Notes under the pieces: model-generated
Databases searched by the model: none
What the model saw: the letters and a program-made list of their open reading frames with translations, nothing else
What the model was told of the DNA's origin: nothing
Shown: piece after piece, positions 46,698 through 58,115 of the stretch
Layout: each line of letters begins with the position of its first letter
Numbering within the stretch: the first letter of the stretch is position 1
Assembly (NCBI GenBank): GCA_024364735.1
Contig: JAGFNQ010008763.1
Location: 216,616 to 280,615, forward strand
DNA length: 64,000 bases
Source of the DNA: Boesenbergia rotunda
Taxonomy: Eukaryota; Streptophyta; Magnoliopsida; Zingiberales; Zingiberaceae
Reading direction: 5' to 3'
Translations under genes and position numbers: made by a program

Positions 46698-48988
46698 TGA
46701 TAAGTACCATTTTGTTGATTATTTTAATTGCTAAAATCCATGTTTGGCCCATGTTTTGCTCGCTTAATTGCGAATTTACCCTAGGATTTAGGATTTCCTC
46801 TTATTTTGGACTTAATTATAAATTTGTACATATTTGGATTATTTGGCCACTAATTTTTGATCTATTTTTATAGGCATGAAAGGATCCTGGACCTAGGGCA
46901 TACTGGGTCAAACTTGAGTCGGAAGTGGATCCGGATCGAGTTATCAAGCTTCGGATTAATCCGGGCCGTCCGATTCAAAAGCGGCTAGATTTGAGCCATC
47001 CGGGACCATCTGAAGCAATCCGAGCTAGGGTTAGGGTTGATCAAGCACTCTGATCAAGATCTGAAGGTTTCATCCCAATCAGAGCTCATTCAACCGTTGG
47101 ATCAAGCTCGGAGGGCTCTAGATCGTCCATTCAAAGATTAGGTTGATCTGGACCATTCGTTGTACATTTGGAGGATCTGAGATACCATGAGGCAGATCTT
47201 GACCCCAGATCATCATCATCAAAGTTTGGATTAAATCAGAGCAAGATCAGCCGTTGGATTTCCTCAAATCAATCTGAGCCGTCCGTTGTCAAGTACTTAA
47301 TCATAAATTCTGCGCAGCTTCCCTTTGTCGCGTCTTCGCCGCAACTGTTCATCGTCTTCATTCTTCTTCATTTTTTCTTGCAATTTCCCTTAGTTGAAGG
47401 CGTGACCACCTCAACTTCAACCCTAGGTCAAGTTTTGGATCATCGGATGAAGCTTCCTTGGAGAATTCAGCTCAGTTTCGCACCGGACAAAGTTGTTTGA
47501 GGGTTTCGACAGCTTTGTGGTCCGATCACTCGAATCTCACCCACAAGCCATCTCCGATCATCTGAGCCATCTGTAGGGGTTCTCAGGTGAGCTCAGAGCA
47601 TCTTCAAATCACCACCGCAATCCATTAAACCAAGATCGAGGAGTTCGGATTGGATTTTCCCAGCTTAGTGCAGAGTGAGCTGAAATCGATCAATTGAAGT
47701 TGTTTCCAGTGATTTGTGGAGCTGAAGGGGTTCTTGGCTTGCCCTTGCGTGACGAACAAGGAATTCTTGAGCTCGGGAAGGGTTGAGGAGTAGATTTATT
47801 TAGTGAATTTTCTGTTTTTGCAGTAGCTGTAATTTCTGCCACGAATTCCGTTCTAAAATTTATGTATCAGCTGTTTGAGCTGGTTTTCTGAATTGTTTAG
47901 CTTAATTAGGTTTTAAATCTTCAAGTTAAGTAGTTTAGGAGCTTGTATAGTGGACAATCAGATTCAATTTTAGTTAGTTTTCAGTTTCTTTACTTGCGTG
48001 CCAATTAGTTTAGCTACGTATCAGATTTTTCTGCTTTTGTTCTCTGCGCATCAATTTACTTCTGCATGTTTCTGCTGTAGTTTCTTGAGTTTGTGTCGAG
48101 TAGATCTCCAATATCTTGTCTAAACATTAGATTGCGCATTCGAATCGGCTTGCTTAGTGAGTTTAATTTCTGCATGTGAAATGATTCTGCAATTTGGCAC
48201 ATTGTTTTTGCATTTCTTGTTCTGCTCTTGTATCTGAAATTGCTTGTTTTAGTTTCGAGTATCAATTGTTGTTAGTTTGATTTCCAAGATAAATTGATCA
48301 GTTTTGATTCAGAATTCATCAGTAATTAGCTCTGCATTTAGGATAAACCTTCGGTGCATGAGTTTCTACCTTGTGTATCAAATTTGTTCCACTCTTCCAC
48401 TTTGTATCAAGATGAGGCTAATGCATTGATTTGTGTCAAGTGATTGTTGTTTTTGCTGTGCCATATAGTTTGAAATCAGTTTGTTTCGGGCTTAGATTAT
48501 TACTGAATTTCTAGTTTCCTTCCGGCATTAGTATCAAGTCTCATTTTTACAATTAAGTTTGATGTTTTCGCATTAATTTCAATTGAAGTTTAGCTTCAGT
48601 GTTGATTTAATTGTTTGGCATTTAGTTGCAAAGAATTCAGATTTGCTCCTCTACATTCGATAAAGTTCCTTTGCTTGATTCGGTTTCCATTGGTTGAGTT
48701 GTTATTTGCATTCACATTGTTTGGTTCATTAGTTTGGTTTCCTTCATTTTCATTGTCATTTCATTTCTGAATTGAAAACAAACCCAGATTTAATTTGAAA
48801 CCCAAAAACATAAATGACACATAAACTCGAGCACGAATTGAACAACCTCAACTAGCCCTAGGAAAAATACGGCCTGTGGCCCTTTACTACACTTTCATAT
48901 TTTTTATTGCAAAAAGGGTTTCCAGCATTTTTATACATTTAAATTTGGAGGATCCACACATTCGTGACAGTCTATTTTGGGTCCGTCA
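46698..48988. mobile_element. Solo LTR E1 (2291 bp)
   Basis: TGATAAGTACC ... GGGTCCGTCA, flanked by TTCAC (46693-46697 and 48989-48993). Homologous to E2 at 59600-61373. No PBS, PPT or coding region. The superfamily is not certain; the TGATA start recalls some Ty3/gypsy (Athila-type) LTRs. ORF 47168-47500 has no support as a gene. Confidence 0.9.
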
Positions 48989-49230
48989 TTCACAAATAGT
49001 AAATTTCTCCATGAGTTTATTAAATGTATGGAAAATGAATTTGAGATGAGTCTTGTGGGAGAGTTGACTTTCTTTTTAGGCCTACAAGTTAAACAAACAA
49101 ATGAAGGGATTAATGTGTATCAAACTAAATATGCTAAGGAAATCATTAAGAAATTTGGACTAGAAAATGCTAAGGTAGCATCTATCCCTATAGGAACAAA
49201 TGTCAAAATGGATAATGATCTTGAAGGTAA
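48989..49230 (+). pseudogene. RT C-terminal segment of element D
   Basis: Encodes FLHEFIKCMENEFEMSLVGE, LTFFLGLQVKQ and KYAKEIIKKFGL, the standard Sirevirus RT end, and reads to DNDLEG. CACTA element F interrupts after the TAA target; the frame resumes at 52891. Confidence 0.93.
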
Positions 49231-49276
49231 CACTACAAGAATTTTTGGATTCTACAACACCCAATAGACAATGGAG

Positions 49277-49500
49277 TTTTGAAAAATCGTTGTCTTTTTC
49301 ATTTAACAACAGTTTTTTCAAAAATCGTTGATGTTGATAAATTTTTTACGGAAAAAGACAACTATTTTTAAAAAATCGTTATCTTATGTATGTCAAAGAC
49401 AACGGTTTTTTAAAAACTGATATCTATTTGGTTGGTTACGACAACTGGTTTTAATTAACCGTTGTCTATTTGTGTTGCTTACATGGTAATACACAACAGT
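49277..49500. repeat. Left subterminal repeats of CACTA F
   Basis: Repeated short units such as AAAATCGTTGTC and ACAACGGTTTTT in both orientations, mirrored at 52620-52870. Such clusters are usual transposase binding regions in CACTA elements. Confidence 0.75.
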
Positions 49501-50004
49501 GAGTGAGCGCGAAAACAAAAACGCCCGCCATTTACGTTGTAATGAGTAATATTTTAGATAACACATGATACCTCCCCTTAATTCATTCTCTTCATTTGCC
49601 GCAGCGAGCGACAACACCGAACCCTATGATACCTCAAACTTCCTTTCCATCTTTTCCTCCTTCTTCTTCTTCCTCTTCGCCGCACACAAATAAGACACCT
49701 CAAACTTCTCCTCGCCAGCACCACACCCCTTCTTCTTCCTTCTTCGTAAACACTAGTTAATGATGTTGGTGAAAAAAATTCCAAGGCTAGACATTTTGTT
49801 TGCTTCGTCTCTCTTCGATCTCGGTCACACCGCTCCATTCCTTCATTTCCAGAGCAGTTTCCTGATTCTCTACGCTCTGGCTTCAGGCTCTTCCATCTTG
49901 TTGTTTTGTTTTATTTTCGCTAATTTAATTAGGGCTTTGCAGTATCTTTCACCCCTTTTAGGTAGCTGAAGCTCGGATCTTTATTTGAATTTGTGATCTT
50001 GCAG

Positions 50005-51601
50005 TTATGCAAGGGGTTGAATCGGTGTTTGGTGAGAATGAGTTTGCTGAGTATGGAATCATCCAGGAGCAGATGGCATGGTATCTGGCGATAGGGGCGT
50101 TGTTTGCTCTCATTTTTGGTACTTTCTCCGGTATTCTCTTTGAGATTGTGTAAGTCCGTCTCCCCCCCCCCCCCCCCCCCCCTATCATACATTCTAACTT
50201 AATGTTTTCTTTTGTTTGTGGATGGTTCTTATGTCTAGAAATTAATTGGTTTTAGTGGTTAGTAATGTGAAGTGGAACATGCATCAGATTCCTATTAGAG
50301 GCAGGGCCATTGAGGAATTCTTAGATTGATATGGGACTCACTGTGAACATCCCGTACAAATGCAAAAGTCAATGTTTTCATGGTTAAAGAATATCAGATT
50401 AAAATCGGTGCAATGTTGAGAAATGGATTACAAAATTTTTATCCTAGACTTATTAACATATGTTTGATATGACAGGATTGAGGTGTTTCCCCTATTATGT
50501 AATACTAGCACTAAGTGTAAATGTGCTTGTTTAGGGGTTCAATTTTGGATGGGAGTGAAGCATGTATACTTTAGGGTTCGTCTTGATTTGTTATGAACTT
50601 CATTAATCACTTGATTCACTTTGACTACTATGAATTTTTCATTTTGGTTGAAGCAACCAATGATAACATTTAAAGAGTTTTGTTTAAAAAATCTATCCTT
50701 TCACTCTCTTCCTATCTCACATCAAAAAGAGCCTAGCATGGGATGTCTTTTTGCTTTAGTTCTATAGTCTATCTAAAATTCTTAGCAAAGTTGTCTAAGT
50801 GCTATTGAGCAGCCTGTATGATTATTTTTATGAATATCAAATAAGAAAATATCAAGGAAAGTTGTATGATTATTGTTAAACTTGTTTTTATGATCATGTG
50901 CATGTATGTTGCATCAAAGATATTATAAAGAAGGGGAGCATTTGCACCCATTCTTTGTTCTACTCTATTGTGACATTTTGACATTGTTCCAAAAGGATTG
51001 ATTACCTTCTTGGTGTTATACTGATTTATGCAGGGGTGCAAGAAAGGCTTGCTTGCTTTTTTGCTTCCTTCACATTTTTCTGGGAGCCTTGAAGAGTTTG
51101 ATCAAGAATCCAAATTTTTGGATGTCAAATATATGCTTATCAATTGCTTCTTCTGTGTTTTCTTTCTCTTATGAGACATGGATGGTAATAGAACATGAGA
51201 AGGTTAGTTTTGCCCCAGCTGTCCTCTGAATGCTTTTTTTTCTTTTTCTTAATCAGGAGTACTAAGCTAAAGCTTCTTTCTATTTGTATCAAGGTCATAA
51301 GCAAGATCTTCTGAATGATACATTTTGGTTAATGACCTTTTTTGAGTCTTTTTCTCTCATTGGTAGCCAAGGACTCTCAAATTTGTTAGTTAAGGGTATT
51401 CATTCAAGATCCTTTAACTCATCTGCTCTGGCTGCCATATTGGTTGTTTTAAGCACTCTGTATATCAAGAAAGATTGGAGCAAAGGTCATCATGCAACTG
51501 TTGTTGGGAGTTATAAAAAGTCATTTTCTGCCACAAAGCTAACAAAAACAGTATATTATCTAATTCATAGAGGATTGTGTTGCAATTACAAAAATTTGTA
51601 A
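50005..51601 (+). pseudogene. Captured MFS transporter fragment (molybdate-anion transporter-like)
   Basis: Three exon-like blocks keep introns. Block 1 (50005-50150) encodes ESVFGENEFAEYGI and IGALFALIFGTFSGILFEI, with acceptor TTGCAG| and donor |GTAAGTCC. Block 2 (51034-51202) encodes GARKACLLFCFLHIFLGALK to FSYETWMVIEHEK, joining in phase. Block 3 (about 51291-51601) encodes GHKQDLLNDTFWLMTFFE and SLIGSQGLSNLL. The motifs fit the MFSD5/molybdate-anion transporter type of MFS proteins. The block 3 acceptor appears mutated (AT instead of AG), and the C-terminal half is missing. Genomic rather than cDNA capture is indicated. Confidence 0.6.
50163..50182. repeat. 20-base poly-C run in CACTA F
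   Basis: A homopolymer within the first retained intron of the captured transporter; prone to length error. Confidence 0.8.
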
Positions 51602-52248
51602 ACAATCAATGATACTGGGGCAAAGCAAAGGATTGTCTGAACATATCAAAATGTGTATTCCTTAAATTTGTTGAACGAACCTTTTATGCCACAAAGATTA
51701 ATAAGTGAGAGCTATTTTTCAGCAAAAGTTAGAATTGCAACATACAACATTTTAGTTAATGGATTTTTCACACAGATATTTATATCAACTTGACTAGTAG
51801 CTTGACTTATGGAAAAGTCTCTCTCTGTTGTTAAGTAAACTTTTATATATAAAATCATTCTAAACCTAGAAGAAATATAAACTCAAAGCAGCTTCTTCAT
51901 ATTTTAATTTTTGTCACCTTATTTCATAGGATAATAATAGCAATAGTAGTAGTAGTATAAGAAAAAGAAGCAGTAGTAGTTCAAATAATAATAATGATAA
52001 CTGGTTCTACAAGAGGATTGTTGTATGTGCTGGGTAGGGACCATTCCTGGAATTACTTTGTTGTTGATACAACACCCATGTCTTGCATGTTTTTCCACTA
52101 CTTTCGACCTGCTAATGAAACTAACAAAACTTGAATGCATTTGTATGATAGTGTGTATCTTTCTGTTAAGCTGCAGAATTATCTTCCAGAATCTTTTATT
52201 CTAATATTTTATTTGTGAATGCTCATTTTATATTTCTATTTGTTTTAG

Positions 52249-52441
52249 TGTTTTGACAATTCATATCCAAGGGAAGGAATCATCTTTTGGTGCAAAGGTA
52301 AGGGGCTGTCTTCATCTAGTTGATCTTGCGGGAAGTGAGAGGGTAGAAAAATCTAAAGCTACTGGGGATAGATTAAAAGAAGCTCAATACATAAATCGAT
52401 CATTATCTGAACTTGGAGATGTTATCTCAGCACTTGCGCAG
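52249..52441 (+). pseudogene. Captured kinesin motor exon (kinesin-14-like)
   Basis: Starts after a good 3' splice site (TTTGTTTTAG|). It encodes the switch II region HLVDLAGSERVEKSKATGDR followed by RLKEAQYINRSLSELGDVIS, the most conserved part of the kinesin motor. TIHIQGKESSFGAK before it is like plant kinesin-14 proteins. P-loop, switch I and neck are absent. After ALAQ the sequence is unrelated and repetitive (52493-52620). It cannot make a motor. Confidence 0.85.
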
Positions 52442-52619
52442 TTGAAGTGTGTTTGGACTAATTTTGATGAAAGTTTGGACGAAAGTTCTTGATCAATGAT
52501 ATTTTGATGATGTTTGGACTAATTTTATATAAAGTTTGATTGATACATAGTTTGATGTGTGTTTGATTGATAAATAGTTTGAAGTGTAATTGATATATAG
52601 TTTGAAGTGTGTTTTAAAA

Positions 52620-52870
52620 TGATGCTAAACATAATCCCTAATTCAACGATTTAAATTGTTGTCTGCCTCAAACAAAGGACAACGATTTTTATTTGTTGTC
52701 AAATTATTGTTTAAATCACACAAAATATTGGTTTAATACTATTGTTAAATTGTTGTCGATCACACTAAAAGACAACGATTTTTCAATGTTGATGTTGAGC
52801 ACCCTTTTTAACAACATGGTCTTTAACAACAGTGTTTTTAGCCTACGACAACAGTGAACGGCCGTTGTTA
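52620..52870. repeat. Right subterminal repeats of CACTA F
   Basis: ACAACGATTTTT and related units in both directions, ending near AACGGCCGTTGTT just inside the terminal repeat. Confidence 0.75.
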
Positions 52871-52890
52871 ATAGGCATTTTCTAGTAGTG

Positions 52891-53575
52891 TAAAATGGTA
52901 GACTCAAAACAATATAGGAGCATGATTGGTAGTTTATTGTACCTAACCGCTAGTAGACCCGATATATTATTTGCGGTAGGTACGTGTGCAAGGTACCAAT
53001 CATGTGCCAAAGAGTCTCATCTAGTGGTAGTCAAGAGAATCTTAAGATACATTAAAGTTACTCTTAATGTCGGGCTTTGGTATCCTCGAACCCCAAATGT
53101 TGAACTTTTTGGATACACTGATTCGGACTATGCGGGTTGTAAACTAGATAAGAAGAGTACTAGTGGAGGATGCCAATTTATTGGGTCATCTTTAGTTAGT
53201 TGGAGTAGTATGAAACAACCATGTGTTGCCCTATCAACAACGGATGCCGAATATGTGGCAATGGGTGGTTGTGTGTCTCAACTACTTTGGTTCATGCATA
53301 CCTTAGAGGATTATGAGTTATATTACTCCAAGGTCAAGGTTTTGTGTGATAATGTAAGTACAATTAACTTGACTAAAAATCCGATTCACCATTCTAGAAC
53401 AAAACACATTGAAGTGAAGCATCACTTCATTAGGGATCATGTGGCAAGGGGTGACATAGATTTGCACTATGTTGAGTCCAAGTCAAACCTTGCCGATATA
53501 TTTACCAAGTCTCTTCACGAAGCGGAGTTCACATCCTTAAGAAGGGGTCTTGGTATGTGTTTTGAAGAAGTATAG
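52891..53575 (+). pseudogene. RNase H end of D pol
   Basis: Picks up the frame after F: KMVDSKQYRSMIGSLLYLTA, then RPDILFAVGTCARYQ, FGYTDSDYAGCKLDKKSTSG and ALSTTDAEYVAM, the hallmark Ty1/copia RNase H with its catalytic Asp/Glu residues. It ends naturally with LADIFTKSLHEAEF and GLGMCFEEV then TAG. This segment alone has no visible break. Confidence 0.93.
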
Positions 53576-54394
53576 GATGGACCTTGGGGTAATACAATAG
53601 GAAGGTGATGTTTGATCTATTAGGATGATACAAATGATTCACATGTGCTTATGGCATAGTGTTGGGTCATGAGATGTATCAAATTATGAAAAATAGACCA
53701 ACCATAGGGAAAGCAAGTGTTTAATTAATTGACATCTTGCCCAAAGATCATGGTTGGACATTTTAAATATTTGAAAATCATTCTGTGTTTTATATGTTTT
53801 GCCATAAGCTTGGAACATGTATGATTGCAAAACTTGGTTGAAATTTTGATACAAAATTAGAGTTTTTCAAGAAATTCGAACTTTAGTCAAAAAGTCAAGT
53901 ATGTTTGAATTTTTCATGAACTGATATTTTTTCATGTTAAAGTATCTCATATGAAATATGCTTGCAAATTTTCATAATTTTTGAAATTTTCTGGAATTTT
54001 TGGGGAGTTTCTGAAATTCGGCTCAGAAGTTGAAATTCTGACAGACAGAGTATCAGTCGACTACCCTCTATCGCAGTCGACTGATATTCCATGTTTCAGC
54101 ATTTTGATTTTTTCAGAAAAGAGAAATTCTCTCATTTGATGCCATGAGTGAGTATTGGTTAGGGTAATCATTTTGATGGTGTCAAAGGGGGAGAATGGGT
54201 GGTTTAAGTTAGGTTTGTAATTTAAACTTTTGGTTTAAACTTGGTTTATGATAAGAATTGAAAATGGGAGAAGGCATAGATTAAGGGGGAGTTTGCCTCA
54301 TGGTTTTTACTATGTCTTGCTTTTCAATTGTTGTTATTTACTGTTGTTTTATCCCTAACTTTAATATATTGTCACACATCAAAAAGGGGGAGAT
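53576..54394 (+). other. 3' noncoding region of element D with repeated purine tracts
   Basis: No coding. Purine tracts at 54184-54194 (AAAGGGGGAGA), 54281-54290 (TTAAGGGGGA) and 54381-54393 (AAAAAGGGGGAGA); the last directly precedes the 3' LTR and is the probable functional PPT. A paired CAGTCGACT palindrome lies at about 54054-54085. Confidence 0.8.
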
Positions 54395-55336
54395 TGTTGG
54401 GGCAATCGACCCAAGGTTGATCGGGAAGATCATGGTTTTAATGTGTGTGTCAACATGGTTAAGGTTAGGGTGTTATCTTGTTATTTGATATGTGTGATTG
54501 AGTTTGCAGGACTTGGAGAATCACATATGGAGGACTTATCCGAGGGACGAGAGCCGAGGGAAGAGGACTCCAAGGGCAAGTCGGGAAGTGGACTTCAAAA
54601 GGGCACACGTGAAGGGTGACATGGAGGCAAGCCAATGGAAGGCTTGTGTGCGCATCCGAGGGATGATAGCCGGTGGAAGATGACTTCAAAGGGCAAGCCA
54701 AGGGAGTATGCTTGAAGGCACACGTGAAGGAGGGTCGTTGAAGTGAGGAAGAGTGCTTGTATATGTCGGGCAGCCGACTGGGATAATATCAGTCAGCTGC
54801 CTAACCTTCCCGAGACATCAGTCGACTGCCCAAGGGGCAGTCGACTGATAACCACGAAAACTAACCGTTGGAGTTAGCCGTTGTCTAGCAATTAACGCTG
54901 GATCAGTCGACTGCCCAAGGGGCAGTCGACTGGTATCGGGCTGGATAGCTTATGGAGTTGTCCTTTACCCTATTTAAAAGGGTGTTCTTTTGGCATGACA
55001 AATGTACGGTTATTAATTGTACCAAGGTGTTGTTCGTGCAAAAAGTCATCGGTTTTTCCTCTCGCTTTCAATTCTATCTTGTAAAGAGGAAGAAGACAAC
55101 CTTGTAAAGGTTTTCTTTACCTTGAAGGAGATGTTTCATAGTAGAGAGTGTGCTCATGCATGGATCCTTGGATTAGTCACCTTTCGGGGAGGATACCAAG
55201 TAAATTTTCTATGTTAGCATTGGATCTCATATTTTTCATTATATTGCTTGTAATGTGCTAATCATTTTGTAGAGAAAGTTCAAGAAAAGTGCTATTCACC
55301 CCCCCCCCCCCCTCTAGCAAGCACCACAATCTAACA
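54395..55336 (+). repeat. 3' LTR of element D (942 bp)
   Basis: Pairs with 28735-29649 but has clearer palindromes (about 54820-54850 and 54904-54934), each just upstream of TATTTAAAAG at 54971. Ends CTAACA followed by the ATAGC duplication. Confidence 0.93.
54820..54934. repeat. Paired CAGTCGACTG palindromes in the D LTR
   Basis: Two hairpins: each arm is CAGTCGACTGCCC or its complement, itself containing the 10-base palindrome CAGTCGACTG, with only AAG or similar between arms. Similar hairpins occur at about 40225, 40312, 41182, 46085, 46173, 62567 and 62649. Confidence 0.85.
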
Positions 55337-55341
55337 ATAGC

Positions 55342-55745
55342 TACATCGAGGCGGCACTACTAAGCAGTCGTTTGATGTGAGCCTGCCATGCATGTCAGTC
55401 GGAGCAGCGCATGGCAGCAAGAGATCGTGAGGAGAGAAGTCGGGGCACGTGGCGAGGGCGAATTCGTGAAGGGGTTTTATCACCATTAAAGGGCTCCATA
55501 CGCTTTTATGGGTGATGGACAACTATCATTGTTGTACCTCGAGAATCGCATAAACCTTTTAGGAAGGCTAATTCAAAAAGAGATTGCCTCGGACCCCGAG
55601 ACGAATGTTATGATTCCTCGGACCCAATGTGTCACCAATGAAGTAGTAATGGATGCAGGGACCCACCATAACATAGCTTCTTTGCTACACCATTAGTCTA
55701 ATTAGTTAGCCACACTTCCTTCTATTAAACTTGAAGGGAAGGACT
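55342..55745. other. Flank of gene G beyond the D insertion; no gene seen
   Basis: Joins 28734 across D. On the minus strand it is upstream of the G TATA box. I find no coding sequence or clear repeat boundary. Confidence 0.45.
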
Positions 55746-55928
55746 TGTGATGGGGTTGAACACCCCTTGGCTGACACGTGAACTGAGGAAGTTATGTGGC
55801 ATGATCAACCTAGGCTGGACGATTCTCTTTCCTTGACTCCCGAGATCCCCTTGGGAACGTAGATTCCTGAGACCTCCTCGGGTAGATATACTCTTGAGAT
55901 CGATCCAGGAGGACCCACACCCGAGATC

Positions 55929-57777
55929 TGTTGGGTTATCCCGGCACCAAATCTCAAAAACGCAGCGGAAACAAGAACCCTCGAGCGATCCATGCGAAAG
56001 AAAACTCGTACAATGTTCGTCTATCTAGCTAATAGATCTATCTAATGTGTATACCTTTGGAGCGTGCCCTTTGCTTATCCTGCTCGTCCAAGATGCGTCG
56101 GATCTCTTGCACGTTCAAGCGTCTGTGCCTCTATTCGTATCCACACGGACACAATCTCTCGACTTCGGGAGAACTACCTTAATTGTGCTAGCAACTTGAG
56201 GTAGCTTGTAGAACACCAAGAACCCTACAATAGGGTTTCTACCAAAAGGGAGAAGAGGAAGAAGACAGGAAGGGAAGAAGGAAAGCACACACTTCTCTTT
56301 CAAAATGACAAAAGTCCCTCTTTTATATTCATCCCATGAATATGAAGAGTCTTTTGTCTCTTTGACTTCCCTTCATTAAAGCCAATAAAGAGCACATATT
56401 TTCATATGACTCTTCACCTTCTCTTCATCCAATGAAGAGAGACTTTTCTCTTTCCTTCACATGCAATTTCGACCGGGCCTCTCGCTCTTCCGACTAGGTC
56501 TCTCGACCACGTCTCCCGAGTGACGAGCTCCCGACCCAGTTTGGTGAGCTCCGACCCAGTCTGCCAAGCTCCGACTCAGTCTGCCGAGTGTCGACCCAGT
56601 CTGCCGAGCTCCCAGCCCAGTCTGCCTAGTGTCGACCCAGTCTGCCGAGCTCCCAACCCAGTCTGCCGAGTGCCGAGCTCCCGACCCGCGCTCCCGAGTT
56701 CCCAACTCGAGCTCCCGAATTGACCTCCCGAGTTCCTAACTCGAGCTCAGACCTCCCGAGTTCCCAACTCGGGCTCAGATCTCCCGAGTTCCCAACTCGG
56801 GCTTCCAGAAGCATCATGTCCTTAGTGTGTGACCCAATAGGTTCTCGTGACGTTGGCAATACGCCTAAACACTTTAGACACATAAGCAATGAGCGACATC
56901 TAGCAATGCATCATTACTACCCAAGTAACAAGAAAAGTCGAGATCCGACTAAACCTCCGTGACTATGATAGTGTATGACCTTGTCCTTCTATCCTTGATA
57001 TCCAGATTGACCAATGAGGCATAGACCGTGTCATCCTCGATCAATCTTTATGTTTCTTGATCTCCGAGTAGACTCACTCAAACAAATGAGCTCAATATCT
57101 CATATTGACTCATTTGAGCATGGTCATGCGTTTCAGTAGTCCTACTCGATCAAGGGGCCCACAGATATCACTCCCGTCATATGGGAGAGATAGATCTCAT
57201 CTACATCACTCACATCCCTCTGCATAATTCATTACATACCCTGTGATCGCCTTTATAGTCCACCTTGTTACGGGTGACGTTTAACGATACCAAAGTACAT
57301 AACTCATTATGTAGGGAACCGTAGTGACTTTAGGTCTAAGGACTATTCATACTAATAGTCACATGAGAAAGTTTATGACACTCATATGACAATCTATGAA
57401 TCTTTCTCATGGCGGGTCAATTCGGTACACATTCTCCAATGTATACCCATGTGTCAACTTGATATCACATATCCATGACTTGTGAGCTCAAGTCATCAGT
57501 TGACCTACATGCTAGTCTCTATGCATCAATATTGTCCTTGAATATTAATACTTGACTATGAATGGTTTAGAGTAGTGTTCTCTATATCATCTCATTATCA
57601 ATTCAACCAATCGATATAATGTAGATAAGAACCTACTACCCAAGGACATTATTATACTTAGTTATTTGGCACAAATACAAAGCAAGTATAATAACCATGC
57701 CTTTATTAATGATAGAATATGATACAAAATATCCCTAGTCAATCATCACATAATTAGCTCTAGGGCTCCTACTAACA
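55929..57777 (-). mobile_element. Solo LTR B3 (1849 bp)
   Basis: Reverse complement of family B: TGTTGGGTTATCCC ... CCTACTAACA, flanked by AGATC (55924-55928 and 57778-57782). Contains the AACTCGGG hairpin minisatellite (about 56690-56805). Short ORFs within it are repeat translations. Confidence 0.92.
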
Positions 57778-58108
57778 AGATCACCTCGGGAGGTTAGGTC
57801 CCCGAGATCACCTCGGGAAGGTGAACGCCCGGGATCCCCCGGGCCAATGGACCCCGAGATCACCTCGGGGTAGCGGAGCCCAAGGATCACCCGACCTCAG
57901 GTAACTGCCCCCTTTCTTCAAATTTGTTGATGATTACCACTAATAATTACGGGATAATCATGACCGACAATACGCGGTCATTAAAGCCTTAATTATCATA
58001 ATGGCTCAGATTTAATGACTGCGAGGACCGTTGCAATGATTATCCAGTAGCCAATAATTGAGGGAACGTGGAGAAGAACGTGAAGACATGTGTGACTGTT
58101 GCCTCAGA

Positions 58109-58115
58109 TATAAAA
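58109..58115 (+). promoter_or_regulatory. TATA box of LTR J
   Basis: TATAAAA about 90 bases before the GACTTGAGCGTTGGAGTGGG block, as expected for an LTR promoter. Confidence 0.5.

Larger units (their letters stand above)
49231..52890 (+). mobile_element. CACTA element F (3660 bp) carrying host gene fragments
   Basis: Left end CACTACAAGAA, right end TTCTAGTAGTG (inverted CACTACTAGAA), with a 3-bp TAA duplication (49228-49230 and 52891-52893), as expected for CACTA transposons. Subterminal regions (49277-49500 and 52620-52870) carry many ACAACG-type repeats in both directions. No transposase is seen, so it is non-autonomous. It holds exons of an MFS-type transporter and a kinesin motor, making it a gene-capturing (Pack-type) CACTA. 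Confidence 0.9.
28735..55336 (+). mobile_element. Element D: Sirevirus-like Ty1/copia retrotransposon with nested insertions
   Basis: LTRs at 28735-29649 and 54395-55336 (TGTTGGGGCAATCG ... CTAACA) are flanked by a perfect ATAGC duplication (28730-28734 and 55337-55341). Domain order is gag, protease, integrase, RT, RNase H, as in Ty1/copia. The RT and RNase H motifs, palindromic U3 and repeated polypurine tracts fit the Sirevirus lineage (inference). Its own sequence is about 10 kb; the rest is B1, B2 (with A2), C, E1 and F. Stops and frameshifts make it inactive. Confidence 0.93.

Noticed and set aside
47168..47500. 110-residue ORF in E1 with a hydrophobic stretch resembling a signal peptide
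   Set aside because: Lies wholly within a solo LTR; the homologous position in E2 is not open in the same way.
49578..49838. Arg-rich minus-strand ORF in CACTA F
   Set aside because: Antisense of a C/T-rich leader next to the captured transporter fragment; low complexity and no domain.
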